Shown here one piece after another: positions 13,972 through 25,872 of a stretch of 64,000 bases of DNA. The DNA comes from Basidiobolus meristosporus CBS 931.73 (Eukaryota; Basidiobolomycota; Basidiobolomycetes; Basidiobolales; Basidiobolaceae), in contig MCFE01000238.1 in the NCBI GenBank assembly GCA_002104905.1, positions 55,638 to 119,637 on the forward strand, read 5' to 3'. Within the stretch, counting starts at the first letter, position 1. The number at the start of each line of letters is the position of its first letter. The position numbers and the translations under genes were made by a program. The notes beneath the pieces were generated by a model. It was given only the letters and a program-made list of their open reading frames with translations. It was not told the DNA's origin and made no database searches.

Positions 13972-15186
13972 GGTAGGTTGGGTGGAAAGGGAATAAACTA
14001 ACAAACCTGTCAAGCGCAAATTAAATATTGAAATATCTGATGCGAAGGCTAATCTTGGTATAGGATGACGAGTACATTGAATAGGAGATCATAAGCCGCA
14101 ATGAGGTACGTCATGAGAAATCACAAGTTCATACAACCACTACAGATCAAACATTTTCCGAGACAAACGAAATCGCCTTGAAGGCAAATCATTGACGAAG
14201 CCAAACAATAACCTGTTCCTTCACTGAGCCTGAGCAAGGAGTATGCCCAGGATATACAGATCAGGTACCAAGTGTGGTGGTTTTAGATTCACGAGCGACA
14301 GGCACTCTAAAAAGCTAGTTACACTATAGCAGTTACTTAATTAATCAGACTAATGAATTTCATCGTACATTAATTAATGGAGCGTATGGTCTTACTAAGT
14401 GGATGAGGCTCACTGCTTGAGCACACCAAGCCATGGGTAGCTGATGGCAGTTGCGGTAGCCATCTCGAGTGGGCTAGCTATTTTCCGTGCCATGAGAGCG
14501 CCAAGCAATGCACCGTTCTAGAGATTTATCAGTAGGGTGTCACATCGGCTGGTGTATAGAAATAGAACTTATAAATAATCTCTATTTTTATTTCAGCAGC
14601 CAGACTTAAGCTTGGGAAACCGAGGGGCATCTCTATAGCATATGAATCGTAGATGTTACATGACTTTCTTTTTTAGGCTGGCGAAATAATTCTACTTGAA
14701 TAATAATGTGCGAACTATTTTTGGACTGAATGATATCCCCTCCACCAATATGCTTCCTTCGTAATAAACACAATGTATACCAGAAATTAATTTTGTCCAG
14801 TATATTATTTTAGGATTCATTCAAAACCTTGAGGAAGTATATTTTTCTTCCCATTAGGCACCTCCACACATCTCTGTTGTCTCCCAGCCTTACGAGTTCG
14901 TCTCCATTTGTTTTATAATACCCAAGAAAAGAACCAAGCCTCATTTACTGATTCTTTCCCAGCGTATATTCGGCCCCAAGTATTCGCGGAGTTTTCACCT
15001 GGAACACCTGTTTTTCCCCATTTTGCATTTACCTTTGAGCTATCAGGTTTCCCCCAAATCTAATTCGACTCGACAAGTAGTTGGTGCTAATTGCCGCAAC
15101 TAGAACAAGCGAATTTACACCTTCACATTTAGTAAGCTTACATTTCCCTTCCGACTTCTGCTATTTTTCCAAAAGCTTTTGAATGT
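13972..15186. other. Divergent intergenic region
   Basis: 1.2 kb between the aminopeptidase and the SEC7 gene. The 300 bp upstream of 15187 are CT-rich, as expected of a promoter and 5' UTR. No gene or RNA recognised. Confidence 0.5.
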
Positions 15187-18100
15187 ATGGAAGACTCAAT
15201 ATCACCACCCTCGTCCCCGGAACATGCACCGCTGTTCAACAGCGTACTGTCTACCACTGACATAGACAACATATCACCCGGAATAGCCCTTTCTATCCAA
15301 ATCAACCCTATCGAGCGCACCATATTCAATTCGGCCCCCACGGGACAAAACCTCCTAGAGGCAAAGGAGGAAGAAAAGCAAAGTCCTATCAGTCCTACCT
15401 CGAACAAGCTCAAGCGCACTGCTGCTATCCGTGTTGGCAGAATACAGCATAGCGGGCTAAGAAAAAACTCCTTGGACAAGCAGGAACAGCGTAAAGAGAG
15501 GACTAAGCTGTTGCGAAGATCAGTCTCCTTGAACGATGGAGAGTCCATTTTGGAACATGTAATTCTACCCTTGGACTTGCGACATGATGATCATCTCCTC
15601 GACAAGTTGAAATCGAAAAATCAGCAAATTCGAAAATCAAAATCTAGCGATGAGCTGAGATTATCCATGATTGAAATTAAGAAGCTGAAGGAGGGCGGCC
15701 AAGAAACCTCTCTGGACCACAACAAGATCCAAATATGTTCTCTCATTACCTCCTCTGCAGGTACCATAGTATATAAACCAAATTACCGAGGCTGTCTGGC
15801 TTATTAATGTGTATGCGTTGCTATATTCCATTACAGATGCGGGCTCGAATTATGCACTCGAACATTTACCAAGCAATCCCGGTAACAGCAATGTAGGAGA
15901 GGCTCCAGGTTCAGCCCGCTCTTTTGCTCGGAGATCTCGATCGTTCAACGTTCCCTCCAATAACATCAACAGGAATACCGAGCTACTCCGTACGTATTCC
16001 TCCCATGCTTATCGGGAAAAGGAGCGAAGCACCATTTACTTCGAGGGCCCTCTGGGGATTTGGTCGCAGCGGTTCAATGCCAACAAGGAGCCATCCTCTG
16101 ATCGGATATCAGGAATCATGAAGAGCTGGAATATTAAGAATGTCTCTGAGCTCATAACGTCTTCCTCCAATTCCGATGACAAATGCTTTTCGGTCGAGGA
16201 TTTGGGCTTATTGTCATCTTCAGATTCTAGGCTACCAATGAAGGAAATCAAATATCACAAACCTAAAGTTAGCAAGATAGTGATCGAAAATCCTGGCAAA
16301 TCACGCACCATGTTTCAGCCGGCGTTGCCCGAAGAGCTAATATCTAGTTCGTCACTTAAAACAGATGAATACAAAGGCCTGTTTCATTTAGGCAACGAAG
16401 TCAAGGCAAACAGAGTAAAACTGAATATTCGCTCCTCCCTCGAAATGAAATTAACCAAAGAGAAGCTATGCTCAGTAATTGTTGAGGACATCAATGAGCT
16501 GAGTTTGGGACCCGACTCAGAGGCCGCACCTCGCACAATGTCGATTGCAGCCGACTCCGTACCCGAAGAGAACAGCAACACAACTGTGCTTGGTGAAATT
16601 CCTGCGATGATGGAAATCACCTCTGGTACTCCATCAAGATTCGCACCCTTGGGTCGAGGCGAGAGTGTCCCCAAAGATTTTCTCACTCTGGAAAATGCGC
16701 CTGCATTGCTCGTAATCACATCTCGAGAGAATGCGAGATCGCCGGAGAAGTCGGCCTTTGCCGATTACTGCTCATTGCCTGATGGTGATGCATCGGATAT
16801 GTGTGGAGAAAACGATGGTGGCTCAGCAAACTCAATGTATAGTTTGGAAGCTCCTATGAGCAAAGAGGCTGAGAAACACTCTCCAATAACACCTAATGAT
16901 GATATGAGCGTTGACGCTTCAATCAAAATGTTAGTTCAGGATGAGGCCATCAAGTCATTGGATAACTACCTTTCGATATCCGACAGCATCAAACCCGTGA
17001 ACAAGATCGAACTGGAGGCTGCCCCATACGAGAAGCGTAATTCCAACATCGAGTTGCCCAATCTTTCGAAAGGTATTATTCCTCATCTAAGGAAGAAGAA
17101 GCCTTCGGTTCTAGCATCCACCGGTTCATTCCGTCGGAATTCAAAAAGGGTTACGGTCAATCTCTCTCGCATTGATTCCAGTGTATCTCGCCAAAGAATC
17201 ACCCAACATTGCAAAACCGAATCTGTGGAGACATTCTCTTCGAATGATAGTGCATGTTCAGAGTCTCACATACGTTCACCAGGCCCAGCACTTCCTGAAA
17301 ACACAATAAGTGAGCTGAAGTCTAGCGCAAAGCAAGCCTACAGCGAAGATGGTACAGTGTCCAACATCACACAGCCACCCCTGCGTACTAAAGTTAGTAA
17401 TCCATCAGTAAGTAAGCCTACATCTCGATCGACCCCAGCAAAGGCAATGATTCCCACACCCAAGTCTCGGGCAACAGTCAATGAGAAGCCCGGACTAGAA
17501 AAAGGGCTTCCCGACGAACCTCGGAATCTGATATATCATGGGTTTGCATTGCAAATAATCAACAGTAGCACCGCCAAAAATCGATATTTGCTACTGATGG
17601 ATGATATCCTTGTGATTGCGAAACCCATATCGCGAGATAGTCATCAAAGCTACAGCTTGAACTCGCCCTTCCTAGTAAAGCATATCATTGATTTGAGCGG
17701 TATTAGCTTTTCTGCCTCTCGAGAGAAGGATCGCGGCGGAAGAAAGGTAAAGGAGGACGTGACCTCTCGCAGCCAAAAGGGTGAGTTGCCTCCAGTAATC
17801 GCAAGCACTATTCGCAAATTCAACATGAACCCCTATGAGGGCATTATGTACATGATCGACAAGGGTGCACTGCGTGCGGACCCACTCAGTATTTCAAGCT
17901 TCCTTGTGAAAACAAATGAGCTTAGCCGTAGGCAGATTGGCAAATTTTTGGGGATGCAGAGCAATCATGCCATTCTGCTTGCCTTTTTAGATAGATGCAA
18001 GCTTACTGGCCTTCGAATAGATGATGCGTTAAGAGTGTTTCTAGCATCGTTTCGACTTCCTGGAGATGGTAACACCATCGATTATCTGATTGGAACTTTT

Positions 18101-19234
18101 GCTAGACGTTGGCATCGTGCAAATGCTAGTATATTGTCGTTTGACGTGGAGACGTGCACCAAGTTGGCATTCTTCATGATGGCTCTCAATTCTGACATGC
18201 ACAATAGAAAAAACGCTTCGAAAGCAATTATGGAGTTTGGTGAATTCGCCGCGCGGTTCCAAGCCTTGGAATCCTCATCCACGGTCCCTGAAAACACACT
18301 TGCTGAGATCTACCAGGCAATTCGGCACGACAAACTTGAGACCGCCATGGATGTCAAGGACAATCTACTCGTCCCAATCGACATCAAGCTTCCAGTAGAT
18401 CACCACCTTGCGATCAACGAAAGCTCTGCATTGATTACCATCTCCGTTCCGGCATTGGATAAGGATTTACGAATCAAGCCAGTTGGTGATGGATTAGTGT
18501 GTGATATTCCAATCCTGGATTTCACCTATACAAATTGTCACACATTCACAGTTAGGCCAACATCGTTGGGGCGCAAGAGTCTGGTGTTCATTAAGCTGGG
18601 CTCACGCAGTCGAAAATACACCAGTGTGCCTGCTTGGTCGTTGGTCGTCGAGCCCCCATTTAAACAGCACACCTTCCAGATCGGCTTTCCTGCAGAGGCA
18701 CACAAGCACCCACGAAAGAAATTCATGTTTGGTGTCGAGTCATCTACTGAACGAACACTGTGGCTGGAGAAGATAACTACCACATTTGCAAAGACCTTCA
18801 ATCATACAAACCCTGAGCTGGAGGTGATTATCCGCCGGTTGAGAAAGCATTTCATCACCGAAGACCCGTCACGCTTCTTGATTTTGAGTGGACATGAGCT
18901 TGTTCAATATTTACAAACGCCCTTCACTACCACACTACCCGAGCCCCAAATATCAGCCGCCAATAATCACCCAATCAATGTATTCAACAAATCCTCATAT
19001 ATGCCTCCTTTATATCCGCCAGTAATAGGAACCTCGACCAAAGCTCACGCCAAACCGCATGCACCACAAGCACATGGCAACCGTATTCGTGCAAGAAACG
19101 GGTCGTTAGGTGACTCCGTTCCTGGGCCGCAGATGAACTTGGCCGTCAGCCAAAGTAACTCGTCCGGGAAGCTGAAGTATAGTGCTGATTCCAGCTCGAC
19201 GACCAGCAGTAAATTTAGAGTTCGAGCAGGTTAA
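15187..19234 (+). CDS. SEC7-domain ARF guanine nucleotide exchange factor with PH domains
   Basis: Two exons (15187-15760, 15837-19234) give 1323 residues. The first ~740 are low-complexity Ser/Glu/Lys-rich with basic phospho-like sites (RRSVSL, KSKSSDELR). Next come a PH-like segment (~750-835, IYHGFALQIINSS, NRYLLLMDDILVIAK), a SEC7 domain (~855-1020), and a second PH domain (~1070-1180, HTFTVRPTS to ERTLWLEKI). SEC7 motif 1 reads FRLPGDGNTID and motif 2 LAFFMMALNSDMHN. SEC7 proteins load GTP on ARF GTPases on Golgi, endosome or plasma membrane. The glutamic-finger residue (Glu in FRLPGEA) is Asp935 here. The closest architecture I know is the Syt1/Yel1 and PSD-like PH-containing group. AATAAA lies at 19256, 22 bp after the stop. 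Confidence 0.88.
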
Positions 19235-19346
19235 TGCACGTCATGAATGTATTTTAATAAACGCATAATTGTTTGTGTAAAATAAACAAAGGAAAACATA
19301 TTGGTACATGTCCATTGCTTTCCTTGAGTCCGGTATCCTCACCTAC

Positions 19347-20557
19347 CTAGTTGTCACTGGATACTTTAAAGATGTTTCCAACTGCAGAAGGAACCAATCG
19401 TTCGGGGAATGCGCGCTCTAGTGCCATTTTAGCTCGCCATCCAGTACAATGCCCAGGAGCAAGGAACGTAGGATTGAAAGCGGCCATGTCCTGAACGGTG
19501 TTTTGTATCCGCTGTTCGACTTGGCGTCCAGCAAGATGGAATCCTCCAATTACCATATAAAGTGGCACCGAGGGTCCAAAAATCCGTTTTGCTTCGTGGC
19601 AAGCATTTATCACACCTGACAGGAGGCATTGGTTCAATATGGCTGGATTCGGTGAGCGGGAAAGTTACAAACCTGCATGACTGCAGCCAGTGAAGAGTAT
19701 GATGCCTTTTCCCTTGACATTCACTGCCAAGAATCTTTCATCCATTATTAAGGGGTCCGATTTCCATGTTTTGGCCTCTTCGTACCAACGTACATGACTT
19801 GGTACACCCAACTCATACGAGGTAAGCCTTGGAATTTCGCCACTAACCAAAAACATATCTTCACAGATCGTATGGATTTGCGAGCTCTTGGTCAACTTTG
19901 AAGGCAAAACATGTCAGCGGCTGTTAGTGTCGGCGCCAAGTTGATTGCATATACCTTGGCACCAAACCCTTCAAGAGCCTCCATGGAAGGATCTGCAGTC
20001 CAGGCCACATACTCATCTTGTCCGAGTTGTGTTCCACGGCCGTCGGGTCTATCGGGGTGAAGGTCAATGTTGACTGAATTATTGGCCTTCGCACATTCAC
20101 GAGCAACCGACAATAAGCCACCTGAATGGTCAATGTGCCAGTGAGAAAGTACAACCGTATTGATTGTACTAAAATCGACCTTTAGGTTTCTCGCATTCTT
20201 TTGAAATATCTCCTCATACGGACCAGTATCAAATAGTACCTGGCGCACTGTACCACCTGATTTTGCAGTCTAGAAGTAGCAAGAATAAGTTGTCTTGTCT
20301 GAAAGAGAAGAGTTTACAGGTCAACGTGTTACTATCAATAACGACAGCCCATGCGCAGCACAGCAAGCATCAGGAAAACGAAACTCATGACAATCAGCGC
20401 CTTTGCTAGAGCACGGATGTCTATGATCCCGGAATAGCCTATCGAACTGGCCTAATACTAGGCCTTCAGGGGTGGACGACATTCCATCGGTCTCATTGTC
20501 AACCACTACAGTAATTTCCAACGAGTCTACTTCAATGGGTAAGGTATGTTCGCTCAT
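19347..20557 (-). CDS. Metallo-beta-lactamase-fold hydrolase (DHPS-like MBL group)
   Basis: Four exons (20333-20557, 19955-20269, 19673-19895, 19347-19615; introns 57-63 nt) encode 343 residues. The di-metal site is complete: HWHIDH at 118-123 (H-x-H-x-D-H), GCSHAG and GHCTGW. AHGLSLLI followed by VLFDTGP and later VSGEIPR resembles the MBL group annotated as 7,8-dihydropterin-6-methyl-4-aminobenzene-phosphate synthase-like. In fungi that group is of unknown substrate. Introns were chosen for frame continuity. The second uses a CAAAG acceptor because the nearer CAG would bring in a stop. The gene is convergent with the SEC7 gene (112 bp between stops). I am sure of the fold and active site, but not the reaction. 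Confidence 0.85.
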
Positions 20558-21953
20558 TTTGTTACAAGCTAGACAGTCTTGTGCTGGTGAACACTAAATA
20601 TTCATAGCTTGCTGCGGCATAACTTTATGCCATAGTATATCGTGAGAATATCATCAGCGTATGATAGTATCTGCCCAATTTTGTACTTGAGGTATTAATG
20701 CCACGCTGACCGCCTTTGGATGAGTCAATATTGTTCAAGTAGCAATTCGACAAGTGTATACGTATTGGACAAAGCTCCAGACTCTTCTCGTGACATGATA
20801 ATCTTGCAATGGGGTGAAGTTTTAGTTGGTAGATGCATTGGTCTGGATATCACAGCCCTCAACCATACACAAACACTCGGACTCCAAATGACATGCTCAG
20901 GATGCATCTACAAACCTAGGCCAATACGAAGCTCAAATGCATGCGTTGGAATCGCCTAAGATCGTTGTGTAGCTATGCCAACGGCTTCAGTTTGCACCAT
21001 GGCCCATTCCATACAAATGAAAAGCAGTACTTGATACTTATTCCATCGCATTCCATTGTACTGTGTGCACCCTTCAAATCCTACTGGTTAGATGTAACTT
21101 ATGCTCAGCGTCTCCGTTACTATTGTTATATGTGTCCTCTCATTTTCCGAAACCAACATCAGCGGTAAGCACTTATATGATTGGCAGCACTCGCTAGAGA
21201 TTAAGCTCTGTCACATTAATCCCGGGTGAAGAATATAAAGCACCGGCAATCAGCTAATACTCATTCATGAATATGTTTAAGGAGATATAAATGGCATTAC
21301 ATAACAGCTATATTGGCACCCGTTAAACTTGATTTCACCAGGAAATATACCAGAATAAGAAGGTTGGATGTTGCTATTGCTAATAATAGTTAAGCAAGAA
21401 GCGAAGACTTCTATGGAGATAGCTGCTATTGCACCAGTTGTTTTGACAACGATCAAATCCCCTGAACCCTTGTTCAGTTATCAGTGGAGATAGCTTCTCT
21501 GTTGTACATCGTTACATTGCTAACTAGCGCATAATAGAATGCTGATGGATAATAGGGGGACATTAAGTTACATGCTGTAAAGGGTGATCCCCTCCAAGGA
21601 TCAACCCGCATGAACAGAATGTGATCGAGACCTATTGTTTGAAACCCAATTCGAGTTAAATTATTAAGCTATGTATATAGCCTAAAGCACTAAGGACAAG
21701 TTGAGAAAGGGTATCAATTATTCACATTCATACAGCTCTATTCGCTCGACAGTAAAAGCACTTCTACAGCCCTTGGGGAGTACTGTAAACCATCACTAAG
21801 CATTCTGTCTTGGTACATATGCCAAACGATATAGGGATTATCGCAATTGAGGGGGAATAAACATGACAGCAGGGTAAGAGAAACTGGCATAAGATATTTT
21901 CCATCATAATTGTGAATATAGTAACGGCCATGGAGGCGCTATGATGTAGTCGC
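20558..21953. other. Intergenic, no gene recognised
   Basis: 1.4 kb with short, mutually overlapping frames on both strands (for example near 20720-21168) that show no motif, codon regularity or splice-linked continuation. Confidence 0.45.
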
Positions 21954-22238
21954 TCATAAAGCAGTTGCATAACGTCTATCTTTTCTTCCCATAGTCACTA
22001 AAATATTTCCAGATACATGCTCGCTGCAGAGACTTGCAAATGACAGCCCATATGGGCAGCACACTGCAGAAATCCTCTTTAAAACTCGCACTCGGGCCCT
22101 GAATATCTGCTCCTTATTTTTTACATAAGCGTTTACACCGTCCAAAAGGTGTATTGATTGCTGGCTGGTCATCTGCATTCCCCCTTTATTCACTCCTTTG
22201 CACTCCGCTTCACTACCGCCAAAGATATTCAGAACCAT
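21954..22238 (-). CDS. Hypothetical small protein
   Basis: A 94-codon ATG-started frame. The first half reads like a folded helical protein (LLDGVNAYVKNKEQIFRARV); the second half is Cys-containing with no hydrophobic anchor. It shares a 143-bp divergent promoter region with the CBM2-like gene at 22382. No family recognised. The C-terminal half may really be intron, because several possible donors lie after residue 50. Confidence 0.3.
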   Translation of the reverse strand: MVLNIFGGSEAECKGVNKGGMQMTSQQSIHLLDGVNAYVKNKEQIFRARVRVLKRISAVCCPYGLSFASLCSEHVSGNILVTMGRKDRRYATAL

Positions 22239-22381
22239 TCGAAAAGAATCCTAATAGTTAGATAAAGTGATTTTGCCTTTACTCCACCTCTCATACTATT
22301 CACACATACATATTTCCAAAGTGAAGTCGCTTTTAGTCAAGGCATACCGCTAAAATCTCAAAGCGATCCATTCGAATCACC

Positions 22382-23203
22382 ATGTCGCATATTTCCCAGA
22401 CGAAAGCGCTACTATCACGGTTATGCTATGGAATACTGATATTGTGGGTATGTGTAGAAGCGAATACAGGTGATCTAAGACGGAGGGCAACGGACTTAAC
22501 GCCGAGTAGCCCTTTAGGTTTAAAAGTTAACTATCGTGTAGCTTGGCTAAATACATCCACAGGCCAATTTGGAGGAAACTTGACCATATTCGCACCAACA
22601 ACAGCTTCATCCACACCATACTGGAAGATGAAATTTTTATTTACTGACCAGTACACCAAAATCAATGAGTATTGGGGAGAGTGGACGATGGAGAGATACA
22701 AGAGCGGATCATATATCATTCTTCCAGTGGCCGGTAAAGAACATTTAGTGGAGTCGTACTGCTTCAACGGCCAATTTACAGCCCACAACGAGCTAGACCA
22801 AGTCGCTTTACTAGGTCTTATTAGCCCCACCTCGTACACACTCATATTAAATTCCACAACTAGTGCAGACGAACAGGAAATTTCGCTTCCTCCGAATGAC
22901 TACGTGAATACTCCTCTGGATTTGAACACACCATCCAATCCATTTGGCCCCTACTTTCGCGCCTCAAGGCCTTTAGCAAAGCCCAACCCAGGCGCTCTTG
23001 ATGCAAGTGAATTTGGGGACGGGACAACCATCCAGACCCCACCAGTTGGCCTGTATATTTACAGCGTAGTGTTCCTTGTTGGGGCTGGAGTTGTAGGGGC
23101 TGGAACATATCGTCGTCTGCAATATCGAATTGAGTTTCGCAGACTAATAGAAACCCAAAAACTAAAACCCACCCCATTTCATCAGCCTCACTTCAAAAGT
23201 TGA
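22382..23203 (+). CDS. Secreted type I membrane protein with CBM2-like ectodomain
   Basis: Single exon, 273 residues. An N-terminal hydrophobic segment (LCYGILILWVCVEA) acts as signal peptide. The ectodomain (~45-165) has the spacing of aromatic residues seen in family 2 carbohydrate-binding modules: VNYRVAWLNTSTGQFGGNLT, then YWKMKFLFTDQYTKI and EYWGEWTMERY. Several N-glycosylation sequons (NTS, NLT, NSTT) fit secretion. A single transmembrane helix (~228-248, GLYIYSVVFLVGAGVVGAG) and a basic cytoplasmic tail (RRLQYRIEFRRLIE) follow. No catalytic domain is seen. A wall- or cellulose-binding surface protein is my inference. The CBM2 resemblance is by eye and could be convergent. Confidence 0.65.
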   Translation: MSHISQTKALLSRLCYGILILWVCVEANTGDLRRRATDLTPSSPLGLKVNYRVAWLNTSTGQFGGNLTIFAPTTASSTPYWKMKFLFTDQYTKINEYWGEWTMERYKSGSYIILPVAGKEHLVESYCFNGQFTAHNELDQVALLGLISPTSYTLILNSTTSADEQEISLPPNDYVNTPLDLNTPSNPFGPYFRASRPLAKPNPGALDASEFGDGTTIQTPPVGLYIYSVVFLVGAGVVGAGTYRRLQYRIEFRRLIETQKLKPTPFHQPHFKS

Positions 23204-23615
23204 ACTTCGCCCGAATGGGGTAACGAAATTTCCGGCTATCTCCAGACACCTCGTACTGTATGTGTTATTTAATCGAGCTGCGAGATACCTGTGCATTTCT
23301 CTTTTCCCAGGCCTCCCTTATTATTTTTGTGCTATACACTATGCTTCTGTTCCCACTTTCAAAACATTCTAATAACCCCAGGCTATTTGATCTTCTCCTA
23401 TTCCCACCTACATATATATATATACGATCCTCACCTACTGAACATGTTGATTTTCCTAGAGTATACCACTAGAATGCCAATTTTCAATACAAATACCTTT
23501 TCCGAACCCAATTGCTTATGAGGATGAATAGCTACTCAGAAATCTCCCCACCTTACGGCATGGTGATGGGTAGTAATTACATTGGCATCGATGGGAGCCT
23601 CCGCTGGAGGTGGTT
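23204..23615. other. Convergent 3' region
   Basis: 412 bp between the stops of the CBM2-like and DUF1636 genes, pyrimidine-rich with a short TATATATATA run near 23415. Nothing coding recognised. Confidence 0.5.
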
Positions 23616-24390
23616 TTATAGATCTTTTGGGTAAACATACTCTACAGGTGGTATGCGAGCAGAACAATTGGATTTCAGGTGTTTAGGCCGCATCTTCACC
23701 TTAGAGAAACCAGTCTCGCTTTCAGAATAAAAGTTTGCAAACTTGAGTATATCCTCTATCGTTTCGTCATCATCTTGATCTAAAGAATGAAACTGATAGT
23801 AATATTTCCCTGGAGAGCTGTAGGCTATGGCATTCCCGTTATCGCATGTACTTAAGCAATCCACGGGCCTGATGACCAAATTCCGGCGCACTCTATTTGC
23901 AGGAGAGGTGTCAAGTGTATGCCGTTTTATGACCCGATCGAACAACTTGCGGCCGCTTTTAATTTTCGCTTGAGAAGGGACGATTTCTTCGATGTCTCGA
24001 ATCCCTTTTGGGTCAACCTTTACCGTATTTACTGTATCAACCTCAGTAGTTTCATATTTTTGCTGATTACACTTGGTACATATCCACAAAATATGCTCAG
24101 GACTCTTGCTGGCGTTACTAAGACTCTCATCACTTTGAGCATCTGTTCCGTCAGTATGCTAGATATATATATATATATGTATGAATGTTTAGTATGCTTA
24201 GCGCCTCTTAGATATATGACTTGCTGCCTACCCATAGAGATACAAAAGGCTTTGATCTTTCAATATACCAAGTAATTAGAAAAACCACGGGCACTACGAT
24301 GGACAAGTAGCCACAATTATTCAGAGAGAAAGTAAGTGCATCAAAAATCATGCAGGAGGAATCTTTTGGTGGTGATGAAATGAAAGCCAT
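23616..24390 (-). CDS. Membrane-anchored DUF1636 (predicted metal/Fe-S binding) protein
   Basis: Two exons (24232-24390 and 23616-24158) encode 233 residues. Exon 1 gives a short N-terminus and one transmembrane helix (CGYLSIVVPVVFLITWYI). Exon 2 carries a domain matching the bacterial DUF1636 pattern: an N-terminal C-x2-C (WICTKCNQQ), GRKLFDRVIKR, a CLSTCDNGNAIAYSSPGKYYY segment (C-x3-C then the PGK-aromatic motif), a DxxDDETIEDILKFANFYSES segment, and a final RPKHLKSNCSARIPP. In bacteria the domain is thioredoxin-like, thought to bind metal or a 2Fe-2S cluster, and often lies near CobW-type metallochaperones. A membrane anchor is unusual. The intron holds an (AT)n run directly before its TCTAG acceptor. 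Bacterial origin is possible but unproven. Confidence 0.72.
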
Positions 24391-24700
24391 CTGTAATGCT
24401 AAAATTGCGAATAAATACTACTGTCAAGCATGGTAACCAATCAACGTGCTACAAAAAATTATCAGATAAGAGCCAGGGTAAAAACTCTTTTATCAGATTC
24501 TTTTGGTTTATCAGATCCTGTCTTCAAGGAAATTCTTCACGAACAAACGCTGTACATATTAAGATGCTACAGACACAGATTTCATTATTTTTTCGAATCT
24601 GATTAAGTGGATGAATAAACAACTGAATTGCCATTAGATAGTGTTGAAAAATGTCTATCATTAAATCTGCTTAAAGTACTATTCGCCGTCTTTCATTTCA
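24391..24700. promoter_or_regulatory. Shared divergent promoter, DUF1636 gene and CFAP20
   Basis: 310 bp separate the start codons of two divergently transcribed genes. No clear TATA box or operator was identified. A short frame at 24396-24602 has no coding features. Confidence 0.4.
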
Positions 24701-25540
24701 ATGTTTAGGAACAACTTCCAGGTAAGTTCTTTATACTTGAGGCTGAAGACATACACAACCTATCCGTCAACTTTGTGAACTTTAACATAAACCCTTTGCT
24801 TGCGTTATCTTCTCAGTCCGGGTTGCTGTCGATCTTCTACAGTTTAGGGTATACCTGAATCCACGCTATTTTACGATTCCAGTTTTCTGATTACTCTGAG
24901 CTCATTCAATAGAAATCAACCACTTCAATTGTGGAATCAGCATACCAATGATTTGGGGAAGATTGCCATTGAAACGGACGAAGATGTATCTGCTCCTGTC
25001 TTGACCATTAGCAGCCCAAAGCTATCCTCCACATACATCAGCTGCCCAGCGCGTTCAGAGGCCGAGCTGGGAATTAAGTTACCAATACTAGTGATGATTG
25101 TAAAGAATGTTGGAAAATATTTCTCGTTCGAGGTTCATGTGCGAGATGATAAACGGATTGTCCGTAGGTTTCGAGTCTCAACTTTCCAGGTATCTATTTT
25201 TAAGCGATAGACTGGCTCCCAAATGATAGCTAAAGATCCACACCGTTAGACCGAATCACGCATTCAGCCTGATCTATGTACTCTCCCCCTGCGTTTAGAT
25301 GAAGGATGGAACCAGCTTCAATTTGACTTGAACGATTTTGTCCGTCGCGCCTACCAAACCTCGTATACCGAAACGCTTAGAGTCCAGATTCATGCCAATT
25401 GCAATATCCGCCGAGTTTATTTTGCCGAAGAACTGTATGCTGAGGATCAGCTGCCTATAGAATTTCGACTTTACTCGTCAGTAAAATCCACCCCTTCGCC
25501 ACCCTCGTCGCCACCACCGCCCCCACCGCCGTTGGAATAA
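24701..25540 (+). CDS. CFAP20: Cilia- and flagella-associated protein 20 (CFAP20/BUG22)
   Basis: Four exons (24701-24721, 24817-24848, 24913-25189, 25250-25540) join to 206 residues that follow CFAP20 almost end to end. The start [25 protein letters not shown] matches the family N-terminus. It is followed by [69 protein letters not shown] and [12 protein letters not shown]20 is a small beta-sandwich protein of axonemal inner junctions and basal bodies. It also has reported nuclear roles in vertebrates. Most non-flagellated fungi lack it. The only departure is a C-terminal proline-rich tail ([15 protein letters not shown]). The 7-residue first exon explains why simple ORF finding would miss the start. 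Confidence 0.95.
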
Positions 25541-25872
25541 GCAGTAAGAGCAATGTATTGGTTGTGATCTATTTGTAAATTGTTTGCAAAGAAGTTGTGG
25601 TATTAGATCTTGCTACACACGATCAATCTTGTTTGGTGAAATAAAAACTGATGAAACTGAGGATCACCAAATCTAACAACGTTCTTGGTTTGCTTAGAAT
25701 GCAGCAAATCACAGAAGGGAAGAGCTCTGTTTGATGTGTTCGATTTTGTTAGAAGGGAAATACTTGAAACGCACTCTGAATACCCAGCCCACATAAAAGA
25801 AAGGTCTACAGTCACCATGGTGTTTTGGAGACGACCTATTCTGCTGACCTTTCAGCCCATCATCCTCTGGCC

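Noticed and set aside
15138-15548. 136-codon open frame antisense to the first exon of the SEC7 gene
   Set aside because: Mirror frame of a Ser/Leu-rich coding sequence; no motif, no splice continuation, and the sense frame is clearly real.
20720-21168. Two consecutive plus-strand frames of 75-79 codons
   Set aside because: No homology pattern, no joining splice sites, and a comparable antisense frame exists.
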